NCBI GenBank assembly: GCA_963281155.1
Contig: CAUJLY010000001.1
Span: forward strand, 1,364,001-1,428,000
Direction of reading: 5' to 3'
Length of the DNA stretch: 64,000 bases
Origin: Rhabditophanes sp. KR3021
Lineage: Eukaryota; Nematoda; Chromadorea; Rhabditida; Alloionematidae
This document shows positions 23,785-34,525 of this stretch, piece by piece; position 1 is the stretch's first letter; each line of letters starts with the position of its first letter. The notes under the pieces are model-generated. The model was not told the origin of the DNA and did not search any database. It saw nothing but the letters and a program-made list of their open reading frames with translations. The position numbers and the translations under genes were made by a program.

Positions 23785-24030
23785 CTACAATTTTTTAAAA
23801 ATATTTCCAATTTCAGAATTAAAGAATATCAAAATTAAAGGCTGACTTAAACAGTATACTAAACAATCTATCTTTGCAATAATATCCTTTATATCATCTG
23901 AAACATTAGCATAGTGCCAACATTGAATATAAACATATAAAAATGATCGTTAGATTCCAAGCCATACAATATCATGTTGCTGAAGTAATTCAAAAGAAAA
24001 TATGCTTGATGTAATGGCTAAAAGACTATA
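23785..24030 (-). pseudogene. Srx-like receptor, 3' fragment with frame breaks
   Basis: The minus strand reads IIAKIDCLVYCLSQPLILIF then FNSEIGNIFKKL and a stop, clearly matching IIRKIYNLIYYFCQPLVLIL and FNPEIGNLFKKY of the receptor at 22667-23599. Further upstream, CMAWNLTIIFICLYS matches CISWNLLMIGYIVSL but only in a different frame, and a TAA lies between. The first five transmembrane segments are missing. It is a truncated, inactivated duplicate. Confidence 0.8.
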
Positions 24031-24257
24031 TATCTATTATGTTTATAATTAATTTTATCTATAATGGTTTGTTCTACTCTTGATAATAACTTTTGTGCTC
24101 ATAGATTCATAAGTCACAGTACATAGTTATTGCTTTTGTGTAAATGCAATACATACCCACAATATACCTTAACACGAATGTTGTTTGCCATTTAAAGACG
24201 TAAAGATCTATTGCTTGAACTAACTTATTTGTTATGAGCAACTTTATCTAACAAATA

Positions 24258-24960
24258 ATGTTTAATAATTCTCGTCGGGTATTTGATGCTGATTTAAAAT
24301 TAAAGATGGTTGCATAGGTGTTTCAAGGATGATTTTATCTGCACATAGCACATACTTTCGTGATTTGTTTTTCAACGAAATCAAGGTAAATTTATTTATT
24401 ATATAAACAGGGTTGTAACTTTATTTCAGATTATGGTTGATAAAGGGGTACAAAATAATTTTGAAGAAGTTTTGTGAAATTGAAACCTTTTATTGCTATG
24501 CAAAGGCCAACTTTTTGAACGCTATTAGCAAATAATGTGGGAAAAGGAAAGATCCAATCATAACTCAATTTGATTACAAAATGGGTAAATTCTGGCTATA
24601 CTCAAAGGAAATTGTAATGGCTTAATTTGGTTACTCAAATTGATTTAGGTAAATTGAACTGAATACATTAATTCATCAACTGATTTGAAATGTCCACTTT
24701 CGATGAAATTAGTGATAAATTAAAAACAAGTTCTTCTGATACCGATCGTTCAAAAAGCCAACTAAAAAGAAAGGAAGTTTCAGCTAACTGCTGTAAGGAA
24801 TCCTCAACAGCCTTGTAAAAGAGTTGTCATGACTGGGATTTTTTCTCAAGCTCTACAAGCATCCAAGAGCTATTTTGATGTTTACTGGAGACAAAACGAT
24901 GGTTAATTTACCTGAGTACAATGTATTGTTGGAAGTTCTTGCTAATAAATCAAAAAATGA
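24258..24960 (+). pseudogene. Broken BTB/POZ-domain gene
   Basis: The segment MILSAHSTYFRDLFFNEIK matches the BTB core (aH..iL...S.yF...f). It is followed by a good intron (GTAAAT...TTTCAG) and MVDKGVQNNFEEVL, matching the next BTB strand and helix. Stops occur before the core (after KLKMVA) and directly after EEVL. Further down, ATG at about 24691 opens a 43-codon frame, followed in another frame by KRVVMTGIFSQALQASKSYF and then in a third frame by MVNLPEYNVLLEVLANKSKN. At least three frame changes or stops show the gene is dead. The original downstream domain cannot be identified. Confidence 0.6.
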
Positions 24961-25509
24961 TGAATAAATTTAAATTATATCGGGAAGCTTTCAAGTAAAA
25001 GTGGGAAAGTAGTATTTCAGTTTATTTTCTTTTTGCCTAGATGATCAAGAACCATTTGTTAAAATATGCCATCTTTGTCAGCTTCAACTAGGACATATTT
25101 TTTGAAGGGGATAAGTTAATCACCATCAAGAGACAGTGATGATATCAAGACACGGTGTCAAAGTTTGTGTTAGGTACAAAAATGTAGCTACTAAAGATTT
25201 TTAAATGATGCTTATGTTTCATATATACATTGAATATATAAGTTAGTGATTTGAACAGTCATTATTTATCCGAAAATAGAATAAATGCAGAAAAATTGTG
25301 ATCATTTCTTGATAATAAAGCAAATGTGAAGTTTACATATACAGATTATTTTACTATCTAAATTAAGAGGTTATTTGGATCAAATATATTGTTATTTAAT
25401 TTTTTAAAAATGTACTTATACAAAGAATATGCATAAAACAATCTTAATATTTGATTAATTAGAATAACAAAATCAACACCACTTTTTTGCAAAGCTATTC
25501 ATTTATTGT
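24961..25509. other. Intergenic, no supported gene
   Basis: AT-rich sequence downstream of the broken BTB gene; nothing identifiable. Confidence 0.45.
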
Positions 25510-26180
25510 TTAACACATATTCACAATTTCATCAATGCAAGCTTTTACGGACGAATACATCTCATCAAATTGTTCAGAGGTGATATTCAAATTTGGAACA
25601 TGAATAAACACCGACTTTCCTTTTGAAAATTGCAGACTAGAATAATATATATATCCACACAGAAATCTACCGGGGTCAGTGGAAACACTAACATCAAATT
25701 TCAGGGCTGGAGTCACATTTTGAATCACACTACTTAGTGGTATTGAGGTGACCAGTTTACCTTCCGTCAGTATATCAGCATGAATGTTACAATTATTGGT
25801 GGCATTACATTCATTTACATCCTTCGAAATGTATCCATGACTAAAAGCTTGGCTTTCCAAAGATATACCATCACGATGAGCATCAACTCCTAAATGAATC
25901 AGCAGCTAGGAAGAATTAAATGAACCAACGAATTATTTAAACTAACATCAATATCTTCTTTGTCTTCTTTTAATTTTTCAAATAAATCATGGACATTGTC
26001 ATAACTTACTTCCAGCACAAATGACTGCATGTTATAATCAGCGTTTTCTTTCTTCGAATCGTAATCCTTTTTTAATCGTTTAACAATTTCTTGTGTGGGG
26101 TTGTAGGTGATTGTTCGGAAGGGTCCATAGCCGGTAATGATAATATTTTTCTTTTTGTTAAGGCAGGTAGCAGTAGCCAT
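25510..26180 (-). CDS. Pyroglutamyl-peptidase I (cysteine peptidase family C15)
   Basis: Two exons (26180-25947, 25905-25510) joined through a 41-nt intron give 209 residues, the normal size for this family. The N-terminus IIITGYGPFRTITYNPTQEI matches the conserved start (TGFGPF...NPS...). The catalytic Cys lies in STDPGRFLCGYIYYSSL and the catalytic His in VFIHVPNL. The Glu of the triad probably corresponds to the E in DGISLESQAF, just after IHLGVDAHRDG. The enzyme removes N-terminal pyroglutamate from peptides in the cytosol. The His-Val-Pro and Cys contexts are intact, so it is probably active. Neighbouring genes are unrelated. Confidence 0.9.
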
Positions 26181-27095
26181 GGTCTATAAAATCCAAAAAT
26201 GAGAATGTCAATAAATTAAGGTTATAAAAGTTGTTTCGTAGAGTAGATATTAATGCTTAATTGGTATATGAGTAGTAATCTTTTAAAGACTAAGTGTCGA
26301 TCTCTAATAACAGCAAGTAATGACAAGTTTGAATAGCAAAAGAGAACGATTTGTAGATTAGCAATTTTATTAACTTTGTAATCAGAATAAAATTATGCAA
26401 TCAGTGGCCACCAATTGCAAGTGGTTTACTTTAAAACCTAAAACAATTGGAGGTTAAATGCCGGAATAGAAATGTAATATAATATATTAATAGTATTAGA
26501 TATGGAAACGGGCATGTAATGGATTTGGGAACGTGGTAATTGGTTTAATAGGAATAAAATATAGTAACAATACATTGCTTTACCTAGCTACAATCTTTAT
26601 AGCAAATAAACTTTAAACTAATTGAAAGGAAATGTCTTCGAATCAGCTAAAGATGCCCAATCTTTACTTATGTATTTTAATTATTAACGTCAAGAAAGAC
26701 CTTGATACGAAGCAAAAACACATTTTATTAATAAACGGAACATTCTGACAACACTTTGTAACCCTTCTGATAAGTAAAGTAGTCTTGTAGCGAAACTTTA
26801 TTGATGAATCTTTACTGACAAATCAGTCATTTCGTTATTACAGATTGATCTAATGATACAAAACAATGCAAAAAACATTCAACAAAATGTCGTCAAACAA
26901 AAGGCTCACTTCAAATAGTAATTTTTTAAGAAAGAATCCTCATGGAGATTAAAAATTGTTAGTTGTCTAAATTTTATTTAGCACAACTTTTTTAAATAGT
27001 AGTAGGGCTATTGAGAGTAAGCGTTTAATAAGCTTGGACTGAAATCTTTTAATGGAGGTTCTCATTTAAGTAATAGAAGATAATACAAAAAAGTA
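26181..27095. other. Intergenic, no supported gene
   Basis: AT-rich; upstream of the peptidase gene and next to the tRNA cluster. Nothing else identifiable. Confidence 0.45.
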
Positions 27096-27167
27096 TGCGT
27101 CCGAGGGGAATCGAACCCCTATCGCGTGCTTGGAAGGCGCGCATGCTGACCATTACACCACGGACGC
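27096..27167 (-). tRNA. tRNA-Gly (anticodon UCC)
   Basis: The minus strand begins GCGTCCGTGGTGTAATGGTC and folds as a cloverleaf. The acceptor stem is GCGTCCG with CGGACGC, the anticodon loop CTTCCAA gives UCC, and the T-arm has GGTTCGATTCC. The anticodon stem contains one C-A mismatch. No intron. Confidence 0.93.
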
Positions 27168-27331
27168 TGTCGAATATTCTGTTTGTAAAAAATAGACCTT
27201 GCACATATCAAGTTATTTAGATAGTAAATTTTGGATTAGTTTTGGTAGTAATCGAAAAAATAAATCTTTCTGAGTCAAAAATGAATGCAATTTTAATATG
27301 ACTAGAAAGTAGTTTTTAAGACAAAAAGTTC

Positions 27332-27403
27332 CTCCGCCTCGGGGAATCGAACCCCGGCCGCGTGAGTGAGAGTCACACATCCTAACCACTAGACCAAGGC
27401 GGA
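27332..27403 (-). tRNA. tRNA-Glu (anticodon CUC), copy 1 of 4
   Basis: The minus strand starts TCCGCCTTGGTCTAGTGG, pairs with 3' AGGCGGA, and has the anticodon loop CTCTCAC between GTGA and TCAC. The T-arm is GGTTCGATTCC. All four copies have an identical 71-nt core. Confidence 0.95.
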
Positions 27404-27526
27404 TATATCCTATTTATTTCAAATAAACTTAATACCTAAAAAATTGCATCATTTTGTCAAATAAATGAAATCAAGATATGCTAATTACACTAAATTGAAA
27501 ACACTTTATTAATCGCCAAAAAGTTT

Positions 27527-27598
27527 CTCCGCCTCGGGGAATCGAACCCCGGCCGCGTGAGTGAGAGTCACACATCCTAACCACTAGACCAAGGCGGA
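27527..27598 (-). tRNA. tRNA-Glu (anticodon CUC), copy 2 of 4
   Basis: Core identical to the copy at 27332-27403, starting 195 bp further on. Flanks share only AT-richness and a short run of A/G/T before the gene. Confidence 0.95.
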
Positions 27599-27676
27599 TA
27601 TACCAAAATTCATTCATTAAGTATTATCAGATAAATATTCACCTACTTTTTTAGATAAATAAAAGACAAAAAATTC

Positions 27677-27748
27677 CTCCGCCTCGGGGAATCGAACCCC
27701 GGCCGCGTGAGTGAGAGTCACACATCCTAACCACTAGACCAAGGCGGA
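27677..27748 (-). tRNA. tRNA-Glu (anticodon CUC), copy 3 of 4
   Basis: Core identical to the other three copies; 150 bp from copy 2. Same discriminator base (G on the tRNA strand). Confidence 0.95.
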
Positions 27749-27835
27749 TATACTTGAATTTATTCATTTAATAATATAAAAAATGTTTAACTACTTATTA
27801 CATTAAAATATAAATATATTAACTGCAAAAAGTTC

Positions 27836-27907
27836 CTCCGCCTCGGGGAATCGAACCCCGGCCGCGTGAGTGAGAGTCACACATCCTAACCACTAGACCA
27901 AGGCGGA
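27836..27907 (-). tRNA. tRNA-Glu (anticodon CUC), copy 4 of 4
   Basis: Core identical to the other three copies; 159 bp from copy 3. The first of the array in transcription order. Confidence 0.95.
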
Positions 27908-28820
27908 TACATTTAACTTATTTAACAACTCCACTATTATTTAACAATGTATTAGACACGCATATAACAAGTTGTGAGCTGAATGTATACCGAGCAACAA
28001 GATGAAGATTAATTTTTGAAGGCTGAAAGATCATTGTATCATTGTTTGGAGATATTTGTCTGTTTCCAAATTTAAGGCTGCTGAAGGGCAATTAAAAGTA
28101 TTGTTAGGAGTTCATACGTTTCATCCGAAAAGAAAGTACTGGTATTCCTATTACTAAATGTAACTCTTGGAGGAATAAGCTGGAATTTTTTGATCTTTCC
28201 ATTTACACTATGCACATGATTTTGAGCTCTTCTTACCAAATGAATACAATATATAAGAATGAAATAAATTTGTATCATTAAATCGGAGCAAGCACCTAAT
28301 TATTATGAATTTATATGGGAATTCATTCGAATATTAAAACAGTCATTATTAACGGCAACTATATTTTTTGCTAGCATAATGATCCCAAATTTGCAAAAAA
28401 TGCCAGAATTTAAAGTAAGTAAACAAAAAGCAATTTATTGTTTTAAATAGTATCTACATTTATTATTTGGGGATGATGACTATCTAACACAAACAAATAT
28501 GCAACTTGACTAGAAAGACAATTTCATACTAGTATATATTTATTTTAAATTTTAAAACTTTAAACGATTTGAATAGTATTGTTGTAATTAAACTATGAGC
28601 TAAAACATTTATCGCAAGCCATCGATGACTTTACACGACAAGTCATTAAAAGATCTACCCTAGAATGTTTTCATCATATTATCTCAAAGCCAAAGCAGTC
28701 GTTTTTGTACTAAAATGTATCATCAAACGTACATGTCTTTTTTACTTATTGATATTAATAATACACGTTCCTCATATTTATGCGAAATTTAACATCCCAC
28801 TAATTTTTTGATTTCAGAAT
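27908..28820. other. Intergenic, with a possible 5' exon for the next gene
   Basis: No conserved gene. At about 28380-28417 an ATG runs for 12 codons into a GTAAGT donor, and an acceptor (GATTTCAG) lies 3 nt before the start at 28821. The join keeps frame, so a longer N-terminus or a 5' UTR intron is possible. Trans-splicing at the acceptor is another explanation. Confidence 0.35.
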
Positions 28821-29744
28821 ATGTTGTTAATATTAACTGTCCTTACTATATTATTAACAGCAACTGCAATTCCTAATAAATTAATGCTACAAGTCAAAGG
28901 AACGGTGACTTCGATAGAATATAACAATAAATGCTTGGAGAAATTGGGCGCATACAATGCTTTATTCAGACTTAACTTTGATCTAATTACTAATGAAAAT
29001 GAATATCTAACATACAAATCAACTACATCTAAGTTAACAGAATACGCGAAGATCAAGATCATCGAAGAGTTTGATAGCTTCGAGGAAAACAAAATTATGG
29101 TTTCTTCTGCCGTATTGAGTTATGATGAAGGAAATCAGTCTGCAGTTCAATATGATGAGTCGGGAATCGGGATGATGTTTAACCATAATAAGGAAGACGA
29201 ATTCATCACCGAAGTCTATGGAAAATGCTATACTGCAAAGGTCCTCATTCAAAAGTCAAGATATTTCAAAGAAGTTGAACTGTCACTTGGAGAAAGGCTG
29301 CGCTCAAATCTTGACTTAATCCTGGTTCCTCTCGTTGTTTTCTTATTTGTTGTTCTTGCCATCATATATTACTTGCTTTACAAGCCACCAAACGGAGATG
29401 ATAAAGTAGAAGAAATTGTTAAAGATATCTGCCCAATATTCAAGTATAACTATCATAATTTTGTAACAGACGAACATTCTAAGTCCTTCATCAATTCAAG
29501 GGAACAGATAAATAAAGTGACTAAATTGGAAATTAATGCTTTACCAATTGACCCACTTTTTATTAATAATAAGATGCTTTCCATTTCAATGACGCTTCCT
29601 AAAAGAAACCCACCAGCCTACAATCATGCGAGCAACTTTGCAGATTCCACCGGAACGTCTCTATTCGGTGGAATTGTCGGTAAACCTTCATTGAAAAGAT
29701 TTCCAGATAATGTAATGTCTGTCCATAATCATTGTAATTTTTAA
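28821..29744 (+). CDS. Putative single-pass membrane protein, unknown family
   Basis: Single-exon frame of 307 residues. A hydrophobic N-terminus (MLLILTVLTILLTATAIP) looks like a signal peptide. An ectodomain of about 145 residues has two cysteines (in KCLEKLG and KCYTAKV) that could pair. A transmembrane helix (LILVPLVVFLFVVLAIIYYL, about 166-185) precedes a cytoplasmic tail of about 120 residues containing Pro-rich (KRNPPAY) and Ser/Gly-rich parts. I do not recognise a domain. The ATG follows a splice-acceptor-like TTTCAG by 3 nt, supporting this start after trans-splicing. The architecture resembles the protein at 7943-9174 only in outline, without the cysteine module. Confidence 0.6.
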   Translation: MLLILTVLTILLTATAIPNKLMLQVKGTVTSIEYNNKCLEKLGAYNALFRLNFDLITNENEYLTYKSTTSKLTEYAKIKIIEEFDSFEENKIMVSSAVLSYDEGNQSAVQYDESGIGMMFNHNKEDEFITEVYGKCYTAKVLIQKSRYFKEVELSLGERLRSNLDLILVPLVVFLFVVLAIIYYLLYKPPNGDDKVEEIVKDICPIFKYNYHNFVTDEHSKSFINSREQINKVTKLEINALPIDPLFINNKMLSISMTLPKRNPPAYNHASNFADSTGTSLFGGIVGKPSLKRFPDNVMSVHNHCNF

Positions 29745-30465
29745 CTCATACATTTTCATGTAAAATTCATTAACTAACATTTACATAAAATCTTTTAATT
29801 AAATCGTAATTATTTGTTTCTTAACTATTTTCATTTAATGAATGTAGATATACGTATCATAGTTATCTAAATCATCTAGTACAAATAAGTTTTCATAGCC
29901 GTTTATTTTTTATATATTTTAAATTTTAGTGGCGGCGTTATTAAATGCTGGGACGTTGTTGGGTTTTGGAGCATTGCATGAAGCCGGAACATTGTTGGAT
30001 ACTTAGACCTTGTTTGAGGCTATTAACTCTATTGGATGACGTTTTGATCTACGATTTCCCAGTCTCAACAGTTTTGCCTGACCGGTTGGATAGCCGCTTG
30101 ATCCCTTATGAAGTAAAGAGTACCACATCATCAAACATATTATATTGCTGCTCCCTTGATGTTGATTCTGGAAAGAGGTAAAGGACTTCCAGAAGGATTA
30201 GACCATTTGCTCTTGCCATTTATTGACAAAATAAAAAGGTAGTGGAATCGGCAACAAAAACACATCTTCGTCTCATCATGAGACGTGACAGCAATTAATA
30301 TGACTTAATTAATAATAGAGTACACAATTTATTTCAACTAAAAATATTTTGTGTAATAAATGCAATTTGATGTTTGTTCTATGTTTACTTTTAATACTAC
30401 TTTACAATAGTCATTTCCTTACTAAATAGTCTTCTTTAATTTATATGTAGCTCTTTTTAATAAAA
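29745..30465. other. Intergenic, with a less AT-rich patch
   Basis: Mostly AT-rich. Positions about 29930-30240 are noticeably richer in G and C, and one frame reads ALLNAGTLLGFGALHEAGTL before a stop. Several frame changes follow. It could be a decayed gene or repeat, but I cannot name it. Confidence 0.3.
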
Positions 30466-30621
30466 ATGGTTTTTTCACTTTTGTTATCATTGATAGGAGT
30501 TTTAATTACTTTAATTTGCTCTATTTTCAATTGCCACTATCTTAATTTTGTCTTTAATAAAATGTATGTTGATACTGAAATAAATACCAAAGTTTGGGTT
30601 ACTCAAGATACAGACTATTAA
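30466..30621 (+). CDS. Possible small secreted or membrane peptide (51 residues)
   Basis: An ATG opens a 51-codon frame with a strongly hydrophobic start (MVFSLLLSLIGVLITLICSI) and a short polar end with one further Cys. It could encode a secreted peptide or a single-helix membrane peptide. There is no family match, and hydrophobic frames arise easily in AT-rich DNA, so this is tentative. Confidence 0.2.
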   Translation: MVFSLLLSLIGVLITLICSIFNCHYLNFVFNKMYVDTEINTKVWVTQDTDY

Positions 30622-30710
30622 GTTGAATTAGTTAGTTACTTTTCTATCGCTAACACTGATATTCTTTTATAATCTAATTAGGAAATCGTGTTGAACATAT
30701 AAGTTACTCT

Positions 30711-30770
30711 AAATAAGGTATTTAATGTTTAGTAGTTTTCAAATAAGGTAATTAATATTTAGCAGTTTTC
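30711..30770. repeat. Two tandem copies of a 30-bp unit
   Basis: Units at 30711-30740 and 30741-30770 both begin AAATAAGGTA and end AGTTTTC, differing at a few positions. No coding role is apparent. Confidence 0.7.
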
Positions 30771-31691
30771 CATTAAGTAATGAACAACAAACGTGTGGAA
30801 GATATCGGGTTTTGCTCAGAATATGGAAGTTCCGATCAACTAAATCACCTTCTAAATATTGGTGATCTTCTAGAATTCAAAATAATTTGTTTTATACATT
30901 GAGGCATTTATATTGGCAACAACGCAGTCTCTTACTTGGCGCCATTCTTTGGTCACTGGACAAATATCGTTTTGTTGTGTAGATTGCTTACTAACAATAC
31001 ACAAACATCTGGATTATTCGAAGAAGAGAATACTTAGGATAGTCTTACAAGTATGTAAGATGTTATTTTTAATTTGTACATTTATTATCGTTTACTTTAT
31101 GATAAATTATTTTACTATTATTCATTTAAATAAAGTTACGCTCACATAATCCTTGATATCTTTTTTTATAGTTTGCCGTCCTGTGTACATACCAATTTTA
31201 AACTTACCGTATGTAACTTGCATATTATTTTAACATTAGTTGCTAGTTTTTTTATTCAAGTTGCAAATTGTGGGCGACATTGTTTTTCGAAATGAAATGT
31301 TACAATTTCGAGCTCATTGTTAATATTCTCAAAAAATACTTTACAGTGACATATTACTTCGTGATTAACCTCCAGTACGATCTAGTTTAAGTATTCGTGT
31401 ACGAGTTAAATCATTTGAATGAGTCATGCAATTTAATTCATTTAATTATGCATGCACAATAATGGGACTTTTTAAACATAGAGTATGATACATAAATATA
31501 ATCCTGCACTAAAAAATGTCATTAAAATGTGATATTTTTAATTTTGTTACGGGTAAGTCATTCAACTAGTTAATGAACTTTTATGTATTCAAAAGTTTGA
31601 AATATAATAGGCTAAATAAGCGCACAAATTTAGTATTTAAAGGAAAGAATTTTTAGTATATTCACATTAATTTACATCAACTCCATACAAT
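30771..31691. other. Intergenic, no supported gene
   Basis: AT-rich upstream region of the secreted-protein gene at 31692. A 78-codon frame at 30913-31149 lacks family features. Confidence 0.4.
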
Positions 31692-32269
31692 ATGCAATTC
31701 AATTTCATTATTCTCTCTATTGCTTTGGTAGCTACTACATTGGCTTACCCTATTGCTGACCAAGAAAGAGGGATGTTTGAGGAAGAAGAACTCCGTGAAG
31801 GAATTGAGCTCATCAAAAATCTATCCCCAGCTGCTAAAGAAGGAGTCGAAGCTATTCACAAGAATGTCGATCAAACAAGATCTGCCGAGGAAGCTGCATA
31901 TGACGCATTCTTTGCTGGGGCAACTGTTACTGCCGCTGATAAAGTAGTTAATATTTTGTTTATTTATGTATTATATATTTTTAGACTGCCTACGAAAGCT
32001 TCAAAGCTTTTGTCACCACAAAAGAAACTGAATTACTAAATGCCATTGATACTGCCATTGCATCCTCTCCCTTAACTGAAACTCAGAAAGCTCTTTATAC
32101 TACATGCAAAAACATCTATGCCAACAAGAACTTAAGTATCAAACAAGTTAAGGAGGATCTTAAATCCGCCGCTGATGCTGCTGACCAGATTAATGCTGGA
32201 GATCGCAAAGCAGTTGAAACTTTCATCATGGAAACTATTAAAAGCCAAATCAAGGGAGCTTCTGCTTAA
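31692..32269 (+). CDS. Small secreted helical protein, SXP/RAL-2 (DUF148)-like
   Basis: Two exons (31692-31943, 31985-32269; 41-nt intron) give 178 residues. A clear signal peptide (MQFNFIILSIALVATTLAYP) is followed by charged, helix-rich sequence with the pattern LSPAAKEGVEAIHKN...RSAEEAAYDAFFAGA. This pattern recalls the LS..AK..LE.I..N..LT..E repeats of nematode SXP/RAL-2 secreted proteins, and the second half has a similar layout (LTETQKALYTTCKNIYANKN). There is one cysteine. Family members are secreted or surface-associated proteins of nematodes with poorly known function. Similarity is by pattern only, so the family name is tentative. Confidence 0.7.
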
Positions 32270-33147
32270 ATATAGCATATAAACTTAAAAAACATTTTTT
32301 TGTTAAATGAATAAAATTAAATGTAAAAAATATGAAAACTAATTATGTCTAACAATCAAATTCGTCTTTGTAAATTCTGAGGTAAAGAGTATAATCTTTC
32401 ATATTGATAATAGTCAAGTGTTTAGTAGCATATTGGCGCTTCATTACTTGATAATAAAATGATTCCTGACGTTCATGGCAGTTACATGTCGATTCATTAG
32501 AGTATTCATCCCCGAATAATTTAGTTTGGAAGAATGCATGTTTGAGTTTAAGTTAACAGTAAATTGTTTAGTGATTATCGCTTATGTTTGCTTCCATCAC
32601 ATTTAAAAATGACTCAACAAATATTGTGTGGGTAATTAAACTTGACTTGTTCGATATAACACCCCATAAAAGTTATCAAAGAAAAGCAATTTGGTCTTGA
32701 ATACGTTTTATTTTAATATTAAACAAAAGTTCGGTGAACTACTATTGGTTTAAATAGTAGTATAAGCCACAAACGATCTTATCAAATCCAATTCCTTCAG
32801 TTAAAGCTGATGATTATACATGATGTTTGATAATTACACTTTCTCAAGTTTAGGCATAAGTTTTTTTAATATTGCAAACAAATATATATTTTTCCAATAC
32901 AAAATTAGCTCATGAAATGTGCATCTACATAGATCATCAATGTAAAATGTTTAGACGGAATGTTATATGAAATGCACACCTCAACATCTTTGATGCGATT
33001 TTAAATGCACATCTCAACATTTTGGATGCTAATCTGTAATCCAAGCATCTGGAAAGATAGATTAAAATGGCTATATATGTATCAAATAATAATTGCAATC
33101 ACAATTAAGCTTTAAAAGCTTTATCCACTTCAACTAACAAGAACATC
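32270..33147. other. Intergenic, no supported gene
   Basis: AT-rich; contains the short tandem repeat at 32971-33036 and the presumed promoter of the next gene. Confidence 0.4.
32971..33036. repeat. Two tandem copies of a 33-bp unit
   Basis: Both units start AATGCACA and continue with CTCAACAT, then TTTGATGC or TTTGGATGC. They lie about 110 bp upstream of the KH-domain gene. Confidence 0.6.
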
Positions 33148-33779
33148 ATGCTTCAACACTTAAACGCATCTGAATTGATTCCAAATGGAAAAGTAAGTTC
33201 ATTTTTATCTTAATCATAAACTAATGTCTTTAATTACAGTTTCATTACAGTTCAACACTAAATTCAGAAAATATGGATATTCAGAGAGTGGAAGAAAAAA
33301 TCTACCTTCAAACACACAGCAAATACAATAATGTGGTTGGGAGAATCGTAGGCCCACGCGGATCATCTATCAAGAAACTTGAGAACAAAACAGGAACAAG
33401 AATTTTCATTCGTGGGCAAGGTTCTCCTCGCAGGGAAACGGACATTGTAATGAATCCTCAAGAAAAACTACATGTCTTGTTAGTTTGCATTGATTATAAA
33501 AGAATCGCTCTCCAAAAAATTGCTCAATGTGTATCTTTGATACAAGATCTTATCAAATCTTCAGTGAAAGTTCAGATGGATGAAGAAAAAGTCGAACAAT
33601 TAAAACAGGTTGCTATCACTAATGGAACTTACGATCAATTCAAGTACCAAGATAAACCTAAGCAGATAATCCACAATGGGATTGATCACAAATGGCACGA
33701 TGAACATGAATGCAATAACCACGATGAGCTTGAGTATTACTCTGTTTACTATTTACCCGAATACAAATGCTGGTTTTAA
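33148..33779 (+). CDS. STAR-type KH-domain RNA-binding protein (Quaking/GLD-1-like), short form
   Basis: Two exons (33148-33192, 33240-33779; 47-nt intron) give 194 residues. The maxi-KH domain starts KIYLQTHSKYNNVVGRIVGP and contains the GPRG loop and RGQGSPRRE, matching GRILGPRG...RGRGSMRD of STAR proteins. Then comes EKLHVLLVCID and the QUA2-like EQLKQVAITNGTYDQF (family: LKK.QL.EL.ILNGTYR). There is room for only a very short QUA1-like N-terminus. Known relatives bind ACUAAY-type RNA and control translation or splicing, often in the germ line. The tail after QUA2 is unusually His/Cys-rich (HKWHDEHECNNHDE). The exon 1 join keeps frame, and an alternative start at 33273 is possible. Confidence 0.85.
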
Positions 33780-34525
33780 ATACTTTTAAAATTGTATTAT
33801 CCACCTAACAAATCAACTACTTCTACAATCTCATCATTTGGCCTTTAATTTGTTTTTATAAGGTTTCTTTTAACAATAAAAAAATCATTTGATACTTTAT
33901 TAAATAGTTTATTCTTATATTTACATCCCATTATCATTTAGACAAGAACATGCTAGTTTCTTTCTGAGATTATAAAAATTTATTATTGTAATCAAAAAGT
34001 ATGTTCATTCGCAATAACTTGATTATACTGGTCACGAATATAGTAAAGCTCCTTCAACTCCTCCAACAAAAACTTTACCTTTTTCGCCAGTAATCTCAAA
34101 CAAATCAAACAGAACAATACTTGAATCATCAAAAATAGTTGAATTTTCAAGAAGGGTTTGATCTTGGTTCAAGAGATAATAGTGGATAAGTATGGCAAAT
34201 AATTCTTGGTAATTAGGGATCCAAAATAGTGGCAAAGGATGAATTGTATCCGAGAATAACCAAGGAAATTGAGCTGTTCATTTTTTTGAAGGAAAAGAAA
34301 TTTGTTAGGCATGTAGAATTTGGTTAAATCATTGATACCTTTCCTTGTTTCTTAACGGCAGCACATTTACTTATTCTTTTCTATTACAAATGATAGTAGG
34401 CAAGAAGTTGGAAAACTCGCTTGTAATGTTGCAAATTGTCTAACAAAAGAACAATAAAATGTTTTATTTGTTTAAACTGTATCTGTAGACTTATAAATCA
34501 TTAAAATAATATAATTAACTTATCT
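33780..34525. other. Intergenic, with an unassigned minus-strand frame
   Basis: A minus-strand frame at about 34032-34277 (near 80 codons, ending VFVGGVEGALLYS) looks more protein-like than its surroundings, but I recognise no family and it has no clear start. Otherwise nothing. Confidence 0.3.

Noticed and set aside
27332..27907. Regularly spaced identical repeats, CRISPR-like at first glance
   Set aside because: Each repeat folds as a complete tRNA-Glu, spacers exceed 70 bp, and the genome is eukaryotic.
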